Source: Catenuloplanes atrovinosus (GTDB taxonomy: Bacteria > Actinomycetota > Actinomycetes > Mycobacteriales > Micromonosporaceae). Taken from it: a stretch of DNA of 64,000 bases. A program made the translations under genes and the position numbers. The stretch lies in the NCBI RefSeq assembly GCF_031458235.1, contig NZ_JAVDYB010000001.1, positions 1 to 64,000 of the forward strand. Direction: 5' to 3'. The notes under the pieces were generated by a model. That model did not search any database and had not been told where the DNA came from. It saw nothing but the letters and a program-made list of their open reading frames with translations. Below are positions 36,563 to 44,982 of the stretch, piece by piece (position 1 is the stretch's first letter; every line of letters begins with the position of its first letter).

Positions 36563-37585
36563 CTAGATCTTGCCCACGCCCGCGCCGGCGGAGACGATCG
36601 CGGGGACGTCGGCCGCCGGGTCGAGGCGGTACGAGTAGTACGTGGACGGCTCGACGACCGTGCCGCGCGTCTCGATCTCGTGGTTGACGTCGACCAGGAT
36701 GTTGCCGCGCGCCACCAGCCGGCCCAGATCGCCGCTGAAGTCGACGCGGCCCGGGTTGTTCACGCTCTCGAAGTAGTTGTTCTCCACCACCAGGCCGGCG
36801 TTCATCGCGGAGACGATGCAGTAGCTGGCGTTGCGGCAGTAGTTGTTGAACACGTGCACCGGCTCGCCGAACCGCACCCGCGGATTGCGCTGGTCGGAGC
36901 CGTCGAAGAAGTTGTGGTGGTACGTGACCCGCAGCCGCCCGACGTCCTGCGCCGCGTTCTCGTCGTCGTGCCCGAGCAGCATGGTCTTGTCGTGGTCGTG
37001 CGTGCGGTTCCAGCTCACCGTGATGAAGTCGGAGCCGCGCTTGATGTCGACCAGGCCGTCGTCCCCACAGCACAGGTCGTTGTGGTCGATCCACACGTGG
37101 TGCGTGAACATCTGCACGTTGATCGCGTCGTCGGTGGCACCGCTGAACCGCAGGTTCCGGATGATCACGTTGTGCACCGCGTCGGCCGGCGGGGAGGTCA
37201 CGTCGTCGTCCACCGGCAGCCCGATGTTCAGCCCGCCGCCGCGGATCTCGGCCGTGGCGCCCAGCCCGATCAGCGTCTTGTCCGAGGTCACCTGGTGCAT
37301 GCCGTCCGAGCTGCCGGTGGGCAGCGTGATCGCACCCTGGACCTGGATCGTGTACGGCCCGGTGCGCGACAGGTAGTCGATCAGCGTGTCCGCGGTGCCG
37401 ACCGTGACCGTCGGGCCGCCGGCGCCGCCGGTGGTGCCGTTCTGCCCGAGCGCGTTCACGGACGCGAACCCGATGGGCGAGGACTCCGCCATGGGTACGG
37501 GCCCGGCGTGGGCGCCACCGGTCGTGGCGACGAGGAACGCGGCCGTGACGAGCGCGACGACCGGCCGGAGACGTGTTCTGGACAT
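36563..37585 (-). CDS. Secreted pectate lyase, polysaccharide lyase family 1
   Basis: A 340-residue PL1 enzyme with a Sec-type signal peptide (RLRPVVALVTAAFLVATTGG, cut after AHA). Catalytic landmarks match its neighbour: HHVWIDHNDLCCGDDGLVDI, VSWNRTHDHDKTMLLGH and RNPRVRFGEPVHVFNNYC with the catalytic Arg. Two adjacent Cys near the Ca site and two more (YCRNASYCIV) could form disulfides outside the cell. The two proteins are clearly related yet divergent, so this is an old duplication and not a recent copy. Confidence 0.93.
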   Translation of the reverse strand: MSRTRLRPVVALVTAAFLVATTGGAHAGPVPMAESSPIGFASVNALGQNGTTGGAGGPTVTVGTADTLIDYLSRTGPYTIQVQGAITLPTGSSDGMHQVTSDKTLIGLGATAEIRGGGLNIGLPVDDDVTSPPADAVHNVIIRNLRFSGATDDAINVQMFTHHVWIDHNDLCCGDDGLVDIKRGSDFITVSWNRTHDHDKTMLLGHDDENAAQDVGRLRVTYHHNFFDGSDQRNPRVRFGEPVHVFNNYCRNASYCIVSAMNAGLVVENNYFESVNNPGRVDFSGDLGRLVARGNILVDVNHEIETRGTVVEPSTYYSYRLDPAADVPAIVSAGAGVGKI

Positions 37586-37642
37586 GGGTCTGCCTTCCGT
37601 GCGAGCGGAGGCTCAGGTGGCAGACCCTGAGACGGAACCCGA

Positions 37643-37671
37643 ATCTAAGCCGGGTCGTCGATCCGTGTCAA
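37643..37671 (-). promoter_or_regulatory. Promoter of the second pectate lyase gene
   Basis: TTGACA (complement of 37666-37671), a 17-bp spacer and TTAGAT (complement of 37643-37648) form a good vegetative-type promoter, unusual in this GC-rich genome. The start codon is 58 bp farther. The flank TTTTCGCATCGA before the -35 is shared with the other pectate lyase promoter (TTTTCATCGA), a candidate site for a common regulator. Confidence 0.65.
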
Positions 37672-37712
37672 TCGATGCGAAAACTGTCGTACCCCGGTGT
37701 TTGACTGCGGAC

Positions 37713-38501
37713 ATGATTCTCGTACTGGGGCCCGGCGGCACGGTCGGGCGACGTGTGGTGGCGCGGCTGCGCGCCACCGGTTCCGAGGTGCGGCCGGCGT
37801 CCCGGTCCGCGCCGTCCCGTTTCGACTGGTCCGCGCCGGCGACGTGGGAGCCCGCGGTCACCGGCGCGAGCGCGATGTTCCTGATGGCACCGGACGGCGT
37901 GCCCGTCGATCCGGAGCTGGTCGCGCTGGCCGCCCGGTCCGGCGTGCGGCGCGTCGTGCTGCTCTCCAGCCGCTCGATCGACGTGATGGGCGACGACCGG
38001 CTGCTCGCGGCCGAGCGCGCCGTCCGCGACGGCGGCACCGAGTGGACCGTCGTGCGCGCCGACTGGTTCGACCAGAATTTCGACGAGGGCTTCCTCCGCC
38101 CGGCCGTGGCGGCGGGCACGGTGGCGATCCCGGTCGGCGGCGTGCGCCAGACGTTCGTGGACGCCGGTGACATCGCCGCCGTCGCGGTCGCCGCGCTCAC
38201 CGGTGACGGCCACGCGGGCGCGACCTACGAGGTGACCGGCCCGGAGGCGCTCTCGTTCGGCGAGGCCTGTGCGATCGTCGCCACGGCCTCCGGCCGCGAG
38301 GTGCGCTTCGACGGTACGGAGGGGGCGTACCGTGCCGCGATGTCCTCCTTCGGCGTTCCCGCCGATCAGATCGCGCGAGACGTGGCCGCGTTCGCCGCGC
38401 TGGCCGCCCAGGGCGACTCCGTTCCGCTGGACACGGTGGAGCGCGTCACCGGCCGCCCACCGAAGCGCTTCGCGGACTACGCGGCCGACGCCGGGTGGTG
38501 A
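37713..38501 (+). CDS. NmrA-like NAD(P)-binding oxidoreductase or sensor
   Basis: A 262-residue atypical SDR. Rossmann motif GPGGTVGRRVVARL at the N terminus, RRVVLLSSRSIDVMG, VRADWFDQNFDEGFLRPAV and FVDAGDIAAVAVAALTG are typical of the NmrA/QOR2-like group. The classical YxxxK is absent. Members reduce quinones or azo dyes or act as redox sensors, so no precise activity is given. Its 3' end overlaps the convergent next gene by 25 bp. Confidence 0.85.
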   Translation: MILVLGPGGTVGRRVVARLRATGSEVRPASRSAPSRFDWSAPATWEPAVTGASAMFLMAPDGVPVDPELVALAARSGVRRVVLLSSRSIDVMGDDRLLAAERAVRDGGTEWTVVRADWFDQNFDEGFLRPAVAAGTVAIPVGGVRQTFVDAGDIAAVAVAALTGDGHAGATYEVTGPEALSFGEACAIVATASGREVRFDGTEGAYRAAMSSFGVPADQIARDVAAFAALAAQGDSVPLDTVERVTGRPPKRFADYAADAGW

Positions 38502-39310
38502 GCCGGCAGCGCGTCGATCGCGGCGATCAGGCGTTCGCGCAGCGGCCGGGCCCGCGCGGCGAAGCTCCGCTGCGCGGCGGCGTACTCGGCACGGCCCTCC
38601 GGCGTCTCGATCCGCACCGGCGGGTAGCCGAGCGCCGCCAGGTCGTACGGGCTGGCCCGCATGTCCAGGCTCCGCACGTCGCAGGCCAGCTCGAACGCGT
38701 CCGCCACCAGCTCCGACTCCACCAGCGGGCCGAGTTTGTAGGCCCACTTGTAGACGTCCATGTTCGCGTGCAGGCAGCCGGGCTGCTCCAGCTCGGTCTG
38801 CCGCTCGCGGGTCGGCTGCAGCACGTTCAGCGGACGGGCCGGTGCGGTGAAGAACCGGAACGCGTCGAAGTGGCTGCACCGCACGCCGCGCTCCTCCACC
38901 AGGGCCGCGGTGTCGTCCGGCGACAGGCGCAGCGGCCACGCGTTGTGCCGCACCTCCTCCTGCGTCTGCCGGTAGACCATGGCCCACTCGTGCATGCCGA
39001 AGCAGCCGAACTGCGCCGGCCGTGCCGCGGTCGCGGCCAGCAGCGCCCGGATCCACGCCACCGACTCGCCGCGCTTGGCCAGGAACGCGTCGTGGTCGAA
39101 GGCCGGCCCGCTCTCCAGCGTCACGCCGTAGCCGGGATGCCAGCGCCGCAGCTGCGCCGGCCGCAGCGAGTAGTACGAGAACAGGAAGTCCAGCACCGGG
39201 TGCTTGACGCCACGGCGGCGCCGCTCGAGGTGCGGCACGATCCACGCGTCGACGCGCGCCTCGTGCGCGGCCTCCCGGGCGCGCCAGGTCCGCTCGTCGA
39301 GAAGGGGCAT
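38477..39310 (-). CDS. Conserved actinobacterial protein of unknown function
   Basis: A 277-residue soluble protein: TWRAREAAHEARVDAWIVPH, then LDFLFSYYSLRPAQLRRWHP, MHEWAMVYRQ and QPGCLHANMDVYKWAYKLGP. To my memory, relatives in actinomycetes carry the automatic label 3-methyladenine DNA glycosylase. I see no helix-hairpin-helix or known glycosylase motif, so I do not adopt that name. Conserved Trp, His, Tyr and Cys residues in the middle suggest an enzyme. It is divergent from the GNAT gene, 26 bp away, and overlaps the NmrA-like gene tail-to-tail. Confidence 0.8.
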   Translation of the reverse strand: MPLLDERTWRAREAAHEARVDAWIVPHLERRRRGVKHPVLDFLFSYYSLRPAQLRRWHPGYGVTLESGPAFDHDAFLAKRGESVAWIRALLAATAARPAQFGCFGMHEWAMVYRQTQEEVRHNAWPLRLSPDDTAALVEERGVRCSHFDAFRFFTAPARPLNVLQPTRERQTELEQPGCLHANMDVYKWAYKLGPLVESELVADAFELACDVRSLDMRASPYDLAALGYPPVRIETPEGRAEYAAAQRSFAARARPLRERLIAAIDALPAHHPASAA

Positions 39311-39336
39311 CCATCAAGCGTAGGACGATGGGTTGC

Positions 39337-39780
39337 ATGATGATGAGACGGGCCGTGGCGGCCGACCTCCCGGCGATCGTGGAGTTGCTGGCCGACGACG
39401 AGCAGGGGCGGAAGCGGGAGACGGTGGCAGACCTCACTCCGTACCGCCGGGCCTTCGAGCTCCTGGACGCCGATCCGGCGCAACTGCTGGTGGTGGCGGA
39501 ACTCGACGGTGTGATCGTGGGCACGCTGCACCTGACGGTCATCCCCGGCTTGGCGCACCGCGGCCGCACCCGCGGGCTGGTCGAGGCGGTGCGGATCGCG
39601 TCGGACCGGCGTGGCCAGGGGCTGGGCGCCGAGCTGATGCGCTGGACCGTCGACGAGGCGAAGCGGCGCGGGTGCTCGCTGGTGCAGCTCACCTCGCACG
39701 GCCGGCGCACGGCGGCGCACCGCTTCTACGAACGGCTCGGCTTCACGCCCAGCCACGTCGGTTTCAAGCTGGAGATTTAG
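39337..39780 (+). CDS. GNAT-family N-acetyltransferase
   Basis: A 147-residue GNAT protein. The acetyl-CoA loop is RIASDRRGQGLGAELMRWTV (Q/RxxGxG/A), followed by LVQLTSHGRRTAAHRFYERLGFTPS. The substrate is unknown. Three consecutive ATG codons (39337, 39340, 39343) could start it; the first is used. Confidence 0.85.
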   Translation: MMMRRAVAADLPAIVELLADDEQGRKRETVADLTPYRRAFELLDADPAQLLVVAELDGVIVGTLHLTVIPGLAHRGRTRGLVEAVRIASDRRGQGLGAELMRWTVDEAKRRGCSLVQLTSHGRRTAAHRFYERLGFTPSHVGFKLEI

Positions 39781-39790
39781 GCTCGACGGC

Positions 39791-40594
39791 ATGCGCTTTG
39801 CTCGTTTCGTTCACGCCGGTGGGGTGTCGTTCGGAGTGGTCGAGGGCGAGGCCGGCGCCGGCCTCGCCGGACTGACCGTCGCCGAGATCGACCGGACCCC
39901 CTTCGAGCCGGTCACGTTCACCGGAAAGCGGTGGGCCGTCGCCGACGTCCACCTGCTCGCCCCGATCTTCTCCAGCAAGGTGATCGGCATCGGCCGCAAC
40001 TACGCCGATCACGCCGCCGAGCTGGGGAACGCGGTTCCCAAGGAGCCGCTGATGTTCCTCAAGCCGTCGTCGTCCGTGATCGGACCGAACGACACGATCC
40101 GCCTGCCCGTGCAGTCCCAGCAGGTCGAGCACGAGGCCGAGCTGGCCGTGGTGATCGGCGGCACCGGCCCGGTCAGCCGGATCGACCGCCGTGACGCCGA
40201 CAAGGTCATCTTCGGCTACACCTGCGCGAACGACGTCACCGCCCGTGACCTCCAGAAGAACGACGTGCAGTTCACCCGCGCCAAGGGCTTCGACTCGTTC
40301 TGCCCGGTCGGCCCGTGGATCGAGACCCGGCTCGACGTCTCCGACCTGGAGGTGCGCTGCGAGGTCGGGCGCGCCAACGAGGTCCGCGAGGTGCGCCAGC
40401 TCGGCCGCACCAAAGACATGGTCTTCGATGTGCCGTCCCTGGTGTCGTACGTCTCGCACGTGATGTCGCTGCTGCCCGGCGACATCATCCTCACCGGTAC
40501 GCCCGCCGGCGTCTCCACCATCACGGACGGTGACATCGTCTCGGTCCAGATCGAGGGCATCGGCGAGCTGAACAACCCGGTCGCGGCGCGCTGA
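39791..40594 (+). CDS. Fumarylacetoacetate hydrolase-family protein
   Basis: A 267-residue FAH-fold protein. GIGRNYADHAAELGNAVPKE opens the catalytic domain; metal ligands lie in VEHEAELAVVIG and NDVTARDLQK; GDIILTGTPAGVSTI closes it. Family members hydrolyse or decarboxylate acylpyruvates (for example acylpyruvase or oxaloacetate decarboxylase). The same gene stands between leuB and the tRNA-Glu/Gln genes in mycobacteria, so its place is conserved. It ends 119 bp before tRNA-Gln. Confidence 0.9.
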   Translation: MRFARFVHAGGVSFGVVEGEAGAGLAGLTVAEIDRTPFEPVTFTGKRWAVADVHLLAPIFSSKVIGIGRNYADHAAELGNAVPKEPLMFLKPSSSVIGPNDTIRLPVQSQQVEHEAELAVVIGGTGPVSRIDRRDADKVIFGYTCANDVTARDLQKNDVQFTRAKGFDSFCPVGPWIETRLDVSDLEVRCEVGRANEVREVRQLGRTKDMVFDVPSLVSYVSHVMSLLPGDIILTGTPAGVSTITDGDIVSVQIEGIGELNNPVAAR

Positions 40595-40713
40595 CCTGCA
40601 TCGGGATGCCGCCCGGCGGGCGCGCGGGGAATATGCCCGAACGCCGGGCGGCGGCCCGATTTGGCGGGCACCATGGGGTCAGGTAAAGTTCTTTCCGGCG
40701 CCGCAAGCGCCGA

Positions 40714-40785
40714 TGGGGTATGGGGTAATTGGCAGCCCGACTGATTCTGGTTCAGTTAGTCTAGGTTCGAGTCCTGGTACCCCAG
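40714..40785 (+). tRNA. tRNA-Gln (anticodon CTG)
   Basis: 72 nt. Acceptor TGGGGTA pairs with TACCCCA, discriminator G. Anticodon stem ACTGA/TCAGT with loop TTCTGGT gives CTG. T arm GGTTCGAGTCC is present. The 3' CCA is not encoded. Confidence 0.95.
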
Positions 40786-40938
40786 CAACGTAACCCGAAA
40801 GGGTCACGAAGCTGGATCTGGTAAGGTTCCAGCGGCCGCCAGCCAAGGCGGCTCGGCAAGAGAGCAGGGCAGGCAGGGCCAAGCAAACCAGCTTGGAGAG
40901 CCTGGTAAGGTAGTAAGAGCAAGATCAAGAAAGTCCGA

Positions 40939-41011
40939 GGTCCCGTCGTCTAGCGGCCTAGGACGCCGCCCTCTCAAGGCGGTAGCGAGGGTTCGAATCC
41001 CTTCGGGACTA
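40939..41011 (+). tRNA. tRNA-Glu (anticodon CTC)
   Basis: 73 nt. Acceptor GGTCCCG pairs with CGGGACT (one G-U). Anticodon stem CCGCC/GGCGG with loop CTCTCAA gives CTC. T loop TTCGAAT. No encoded CCA. It is 153 bp after tRNA-Gln, probably one transcript. Confidence 0.95.
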
Positions 41012-41017
41012 CATCGA

Positions 41018-41048
41018 GGCCCGTCTCACGACAGTGAGGCGGGCCTTT
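41018..41048 (+). terminator. Terminator of the tRNA-Gln/tRNA-Glu unit
   Basis: GGCCCGTCTCAC pairs with GTGAGGCGGGCC (one G-U) around GACA, followed by TTT and a pyrimidine-rich stretch. Confidence 0.85.
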
Positions 41049-41179
41049 CCCTTTCTCCCATCTTTCCCGATCATGCACGGTCGAGTGGCATCTTTCGGAA
41101 AGAAAGACCCGCCATTGCTGCGAGTCGCCGGCCGAACCCCTCACCCGGCCGGATGCGCCGGCTTCGAACGCCTGAGGCG

Positions 41180-41450
41180 CCGGTCCCGCACGGCTTCCGG
41201 CGCGGCCGGTTTTGTGCGGTTGTAGGGGTCGCCGGTTTGTGCGGTTGCCGTCGTGGCCGGTTGTCGACGTTTCCGGCGCGGCGGGTCTTGCGGGGTTGCC
41301 GGGGCGGCTGACTTCCGGCCGGTTGCCGACGGTTTCCGGCGCGGCGGATTCGCGCGGTTGTTGGGGTGTCCGGCTTCCGGCGCGGCGGTTGTGCGCGGCA
41401 GCCAGGGCTGCCGGTTCTGGACGGCCTCCGGCGTGGCCGGCTTTGCGCGG
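41180..41450 (+). repeat. Irregular repeats with core TTCCGGCGCGGC
   Basis: (C/T)TTCCGGCGCGG(C/T) followed by a TGTGCGGTTG-like tail occurs at about 41187, 41268, 41334 and 41375, and CTCCGGCGTGGCCGG near 41428, at 41-81 bp intervals. The core matches the 80-bp units at 30.3 kb. Confidence 0.65.
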
Positions 41451-41736
41451 TAAACGAGGGGCAGCCCGCTCCGCACGGATACCGGCCCGGCCGGCCAGCT
41501 GGCTGTCTAATCGGCCACGCAGTCAACAGCTGTCGTCGGCGGCGTGCGGGACGTGAGTGCGGTCACCCGGTTGCGGTCCGCGGCGCGTTCGCGGGTGGAC
41601 CGCTTGCAGAAAGCCGCGTGGTCTTGCATTTTCACGGCGATCCGGCTGCGGCCCGCCGAAGCCACCGTGGTTCTACGCGTTGTCCCGCCACGTGGACCCC
41701 CGGACAAGGCCCGGACCGCCCGCCGCCTTTCTCGAC

Positions 41737-42247
41737 GCCGCGTCTCGCGGGAGAGGCCGGACCGCACGCCTCGATCACGGCGAAGGATTCGCATCCCGCG
41801 ACCGGGTCTGTACTCCGCACGGTCGCGGCGTCGCGCCGGCCTGCACGACCGATGACGACGTCATGCGGGTCCAGCGGTGGCGTGCCGCTGGCGGCACGCC
41901 CGGGACAACCCCGGCAAGCGACCACACCGAAAACGCCTAGGCGACAGGAAGCGCTGCCTGGAGTGGCAGGCCGGCAAGCAACCATGCCGCGTCTCGCGGG
42001 AGAGGCCGGACCGCACGCCTCGATCACGGCGAAGGATTCGCATCCGGCGACCGGGTCTGTACTCCGCACGGTCGCGGCGTCGCGCCCGCCTGCACGACCG
42101 ATGACGACGTCATGCGTGGCGTCATGCGGGTCCAGCGGTGGCGTGCCGCTGGCGGCAAGCCCGGGACAACGCGGCAAGCGACCACACCGAAACGCCTAGG
42201 CGACAGGAAGCGCTGCCTGGAGCGGCGGGCCGGCAAGCAACCATGCC
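41737..42247 (+). repeat. Tandem duplication, unit about 249 bp, two copies
   Basis: Copy 1 begins at 41737 and copy 2 at 41986, both with GCCGCGTCTCGCGGGAGAGG. They stay nearly identical through TGACGACGTCATGCG and end in GGCAAGCAACCATGCCG. Copy 2 carries a 12-bp extra piece (TGGCGTCATGCG repeated) and a few small deletions and substitutions. No frame is preserved across both copies. The high identity means a recent event. Confidence 0.88.
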
Positions 42248-42271
42248 GGCAGTAGCAGGACAGGAAGCCAC

Positions 42272-42416
42272 CGATCCGTACCGCTAAGGCGGCACGTGGC
42301 CACGCCGGGAGCGGCAAGGCGAAAGGAACCACGCCGGGAGCGGCAAGGCGAAAGGAACCACGCCGGAAGCGGCAAGGTGAAGGAACGCACGCCGGCACCG
42401 GTAGGGCGGCGGGGAA
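42272..42416 (+). repeat. Tandem array of a 29-bp unit
   Basis: CACGCCGGGAGCGGCAAGGC followed by GAAAGGAAC starts at 42301, 42330, 42359 and 42388, exactly 29 bp apart, with a degenerate unit before. Read on the minus strand, unit three contains CCGCTTCCGGCGTGG, identical to the core at 30.3 kb. Confidence 0.8.
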
Positions 42417-42773
42417 ACGCGCCGCACGCGGCATGGCGGCCACGCCGGACGTGACCACCCGCCGTGCCACGACCTCCGTCCCGGGTGAGCCGCCAGGCAG
42501 GCGGCCGTGCCGGAAGCGGCACGATGCCAAGGCACACGCCGGAGACGCAAGGAGGCGCGCGGGAAGCGGCAACCAAGGCCCCGGAACGTCAAGGCACACG
42601 CCGGGAACGCAGACGCGGCAGGAATCCCAGCGGCAATCGAGCCACGCCGCAGGCGGCGTACCGGCCAACAGTCCCGAGAGCCGGAAACCGCGAGGCAGAT
42701 CCCCGAAACTCCCCGAAACTCCACGCGGCGAGTCACAACCGGCCCACCGCAACCCCGCAAGACCGCCGCGCCT

Positions 42774-43460
42774 CTACAACCCCGAGAGCCGTTGCCCGGC
42801 CCGGACCACCGCCATCGCATGACGGTCGCCCGGGCGCCGTCCCAGTCGCTCGATCGGTCCGGAGATGCTCACCGCCGCGATGACGCGGCCCGTCCGGTCC
42901 CGGATCGGGGCCGACACGCTCGCCACGCCCGGCTCCCGTTCCGCCACGCTCTGGGCCCACCCGCGGCGCCGGACCTCCGCCAGCGTGCGGCCGGTGAACT
43001 TGCAGCGTGGCAGCAGCGGCATGACCGCCTCCGGCGGCTCCCACGCCAGCAGGATCTGCGCGGCCGAGCCCGCGGTCATCGGCAGCACCGATCCGACCGG
43101 AACCGTGTCCCGTAGCCCGCTGGCGCGCTCCGCCGCCGCGACGCAGAGTCGTTCGTCGGCCCGGCGCAGGTAGAGCTGGGCGCTTTCGCCGGTCGCGTCG
43201 CGGAGCGCCGCCATCAGCGGCTCGGCGGCGGTGAGCAGCACGTCCGGCGCGGCGTTGGCCAGCTCGCCCAGGCGGGGGCCGGGGCGCCAGCGGCCCTGGG
43301 TGTCGCGGACCAGCATCCGGTGGATCTCCAGGGCCTGCGCGAGCCGGTGTGCCGTTGCGCGCGGCAGCTTGGTGCGCTCGACGAGTTCGGCCAGGCTGGC
43401 GCCGTCGACACAGGCGGCCAGGATGACCACCGCCTTGTCGAGAACGCCGACACCGCTCAT
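42774..43460 (-). CDS. ndgR: IclR-family regulator of leuCD, NdgR/LtbR type
   Basis: A 228-residue IclR regulator. N terminus SGVGVLDKAVVILAAC and winged helix LVERTKLPRATAHRLAQALE; effector domain with GESAQLYLRRADERLCVAAA, LRDTVPVGSVLPMTAGSAAQ and GVASVSAPIRDRTGRVIAAV. These lines are very close to Streptomyces NdgR, an IclR regulator of branched-chain amino acid genes, and to LtbR of corynebacteria. It is divergent from leuC with a 49-bp gap. The ATG at 43460 matches the NdgR start; an ATG at 43484 adds eight residues but has its GGAGG one base away. Confidence 0.92.
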   Translation of the reverse strand: MSGVGVLDKAVVILAACVDGASLAELVERTKLPRATAHRLAQALEIHRMLVRDTQGRWRPGPRLGELANAAPDVLLTAAEPLMAALRDATGESAQLYLRRADERLCVAAAERASGLRDTVPVGSVLPMTAGSAAQILLAWEPPEAVMPLLPRCKFTGRTLAEVRRRGWAQSVAEREPGVASVSAPIRDRTGRVIAAVSISGPIERLGRRPGDRHAMAVVRAGQRLSGL

Positions 43461-43509
43461 ACTGTGTCCCACAAGCCGAAACATACCTCCCAGAATTTAG
43501 GATGTCCAG

Positions 43510-44964
43510 ATGGTGGGAGCCAATCCACAGCCCGCTTCGCCGCGGACCCTGGCCGAGAAGGTCTGGGACGCCCACGTGGTCCGATCGGCCGAGGGTGAGC
43601 CGGATCTGCTATTCATCGATCTCCATCTCCTGCACGAGGTGACCAGCCCGCAGGCGTTCGACGGACTGCGCCTCGCGGGGCGCGTGGTGCGGCGGCCGGA
43701 CCTCACGCTGGCGACCGAGGATCACAACACCCCGACGGGGTACGACGACCCGTCGTTCAACGCCCGCCGCGGCGAGCTGATGACGATCCTCGACCCGACG
43801 TCGCGCACGCAGATCGAGACGCTCCGCAAGAACTGCGCGGAGTTCGGGGTGCGCCTGCATCCGCTCGGCCACGAGCAGCAGGGCATCGTGCACGTGATCG
43901 GCCCGCAGCTCGGCCTGACCCAGCCCGGTCTGACCATGGTCTGCGGCGACTCGCACACCGCCACGCACGGCGCGTTCGGCGCGCTGGCGTTCGGCATCGG
44001 CACCAGCGAGGTCGAGCACGTGCTCGCCACGCAGACGCTGCCGCAGGCCCGGCCGAAGACCATGGCGGTGACCGTGGTCGGCGAGCTCAAGCCCGGCGTC
44101 ACCGCGAAGGACCTGGTGCTGGCGCTGATCACGCAGGTCGGCACCGGCGGTGGCCGCGGCCACATCGTGGAGTACCGGGGCGAGGCCATCCGCAAGCTCT
44201 CCATGGAGGGCCGGATGACCATCTGCAACATGTCCATCGAGTGGGGCGCCAAGGCCGGCATGATCGCGCCGGACGAGACCACGTTCGAATACCTGAAGGG
44301 CCGGCAGTACGCGCCGACCGGCACCGCGTGGGTCGAGGCCGTGGACTACTGGCGCAGTCTCGCCACCGACGAGGGCGCGGTCTTCGACACCGAGGTGATC
44401 CTGGACGCGGACGCGATCAGCCCGTTCGTGACCTGGGGTACCAACCCGGGCCAGGGCGTGGCGCTGGACGGCGTGGTGCCGAGTCCGGCCGACTTCGACG
44501 GCGAGACCGAGCGTGCCGCCGCCGAGCGGGCGCTGGAGTACATGGACCTCACCCCCGGCACCCCGTTACGCGAGATCCCGGTGGACGTTGTGTTCGTGGG
44601 CTCGTGCACGAACGGGCGCCTGGAGGACCTGCGCGCCGCGGCCGACGTGCTGCGGGGTCACCGGGTGCGCGACGGCGTACGCATGATGGTGGTCCCCGGC
44701 TCCGCCAAGGTGCGCGAGGCGGCCGAGGCGGAGGGGCTGGACAGGGTCTTCACCGAGGCCGGTGCGGAGTGGCGCTTCGCGGGCTGCTCCATGTGCCTGG
44801 GCATGAATCCGGACACGCTGAAGCCCGGCCAGCGCTCGGCGTCGACCTCGAACCGCAACTTCGAGGGACGCCAGGGCAAGGGTGGCCGCACCCACCTGGT
44901 GTCGCCGCCGGTCGCCGCCGCCACCGCCGTCCTGGGCCACCTCGCGGCCCCCGCGGACCTGTAG
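43510..44964 (+). CDS. leuC: 3-isopropylmalate dehydratase, large subunit
   Basis: A 484-residue aconitase-family subunit that isomerises 2- to 3-isopropylmalate and, with the citramalate route, citramalate to 3-methylmalate. The 4Fe-4S ligands are in [14 protein letters not shown] and [42 protein letters not shown] and [20 protein letters not shown] are family motifs. leuD follows after 18 bp. No attenuator is seen; control by the divergent NdgR is likely. Confidence 0.96.
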   Translation: MVGANPQPASPRTLAEKVWDAHVVRSAEGEPDLLFIDLHLLHEVTSPQAFDGLRLAGRVVRRPDLTLATEDHNTPTGYDDPSFNARRGELMTILDPTSRTQIETLRKNCAEFGVRLHPLGHEQQGIVHVIGPQLGLTQPGLTMVCGDSHTATHGAFGALAFGIGTSEVEHVLATQTLPQARPKTMAVTVVGELKPGVTAKDLVLALITQVGTGGGRGHIVEYRGEAIRKLSMEGRMTICNMSIEWGAKAGMIAPDETTFEYLKGRQYAPTGTAWVEAVDYWRSLATDEGAVFDTEVILDADAISPFVTWGTNPGQGVALDGVVPSPADFDGETERAAAERALEYMDLTPGTPLREIPVDVVFVGSCTNGRLEDLRAAADVLRGHRVRDGVRMMVVPGSAKVREAAEAEGLDRVFTEAGAEWRFAGCSMCLGMNPDTLKPGQRSASTSNRNFEGRQGKGGRTHLVSPPVAAATAVLGHLAAPADL

Positions 44965-44982
44965 CCGAAAGGGTTTCCGGAC

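Larger units (their letters stand above)
41051..42773. other. Gene-free island 4: interspersed TTCCGGCG repeats, 249-bp duplication, 29-bp array
   Basis: No supported gene in 1.7 kb between the tRNA terminator and ndgR. Frames open on both strands lack ribosome sites and translate to low-complexity or repeated peptides. Three repeat systems lie side by side: 41180-41450, 41737-42247 and 42272-42416, followed by decayed repeats with CACGCCGG to about 42640. Confidence 0.78.

Noticed and set aside
38477-39310. Calling this gene a 3-methyladenine DNA glycosylase
   Set aside because: Relatives seem to carry that label automatically, but I cannot see a glycosylase motif, so it is left without a function.
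40786-40938. A third tRNA between tRNA-Gln and tRNA-Glu
   Set aside because: The stretch has repeated CTGGTAAGGT but no cloverleaf.
41140-42820. Several Arg/Pro-rich open frames in island 4
   Set aside because: Low complexity, overlapping on both strands, no ribosome sites, and not preserved between the two copies of the 249-bp duplication.
43461-43509. An attenuator before leuC
   Set aside because: The gap to ndgR is only 49 bp with no leader peptide or terminator. Control by NdgR is the simpler reading.
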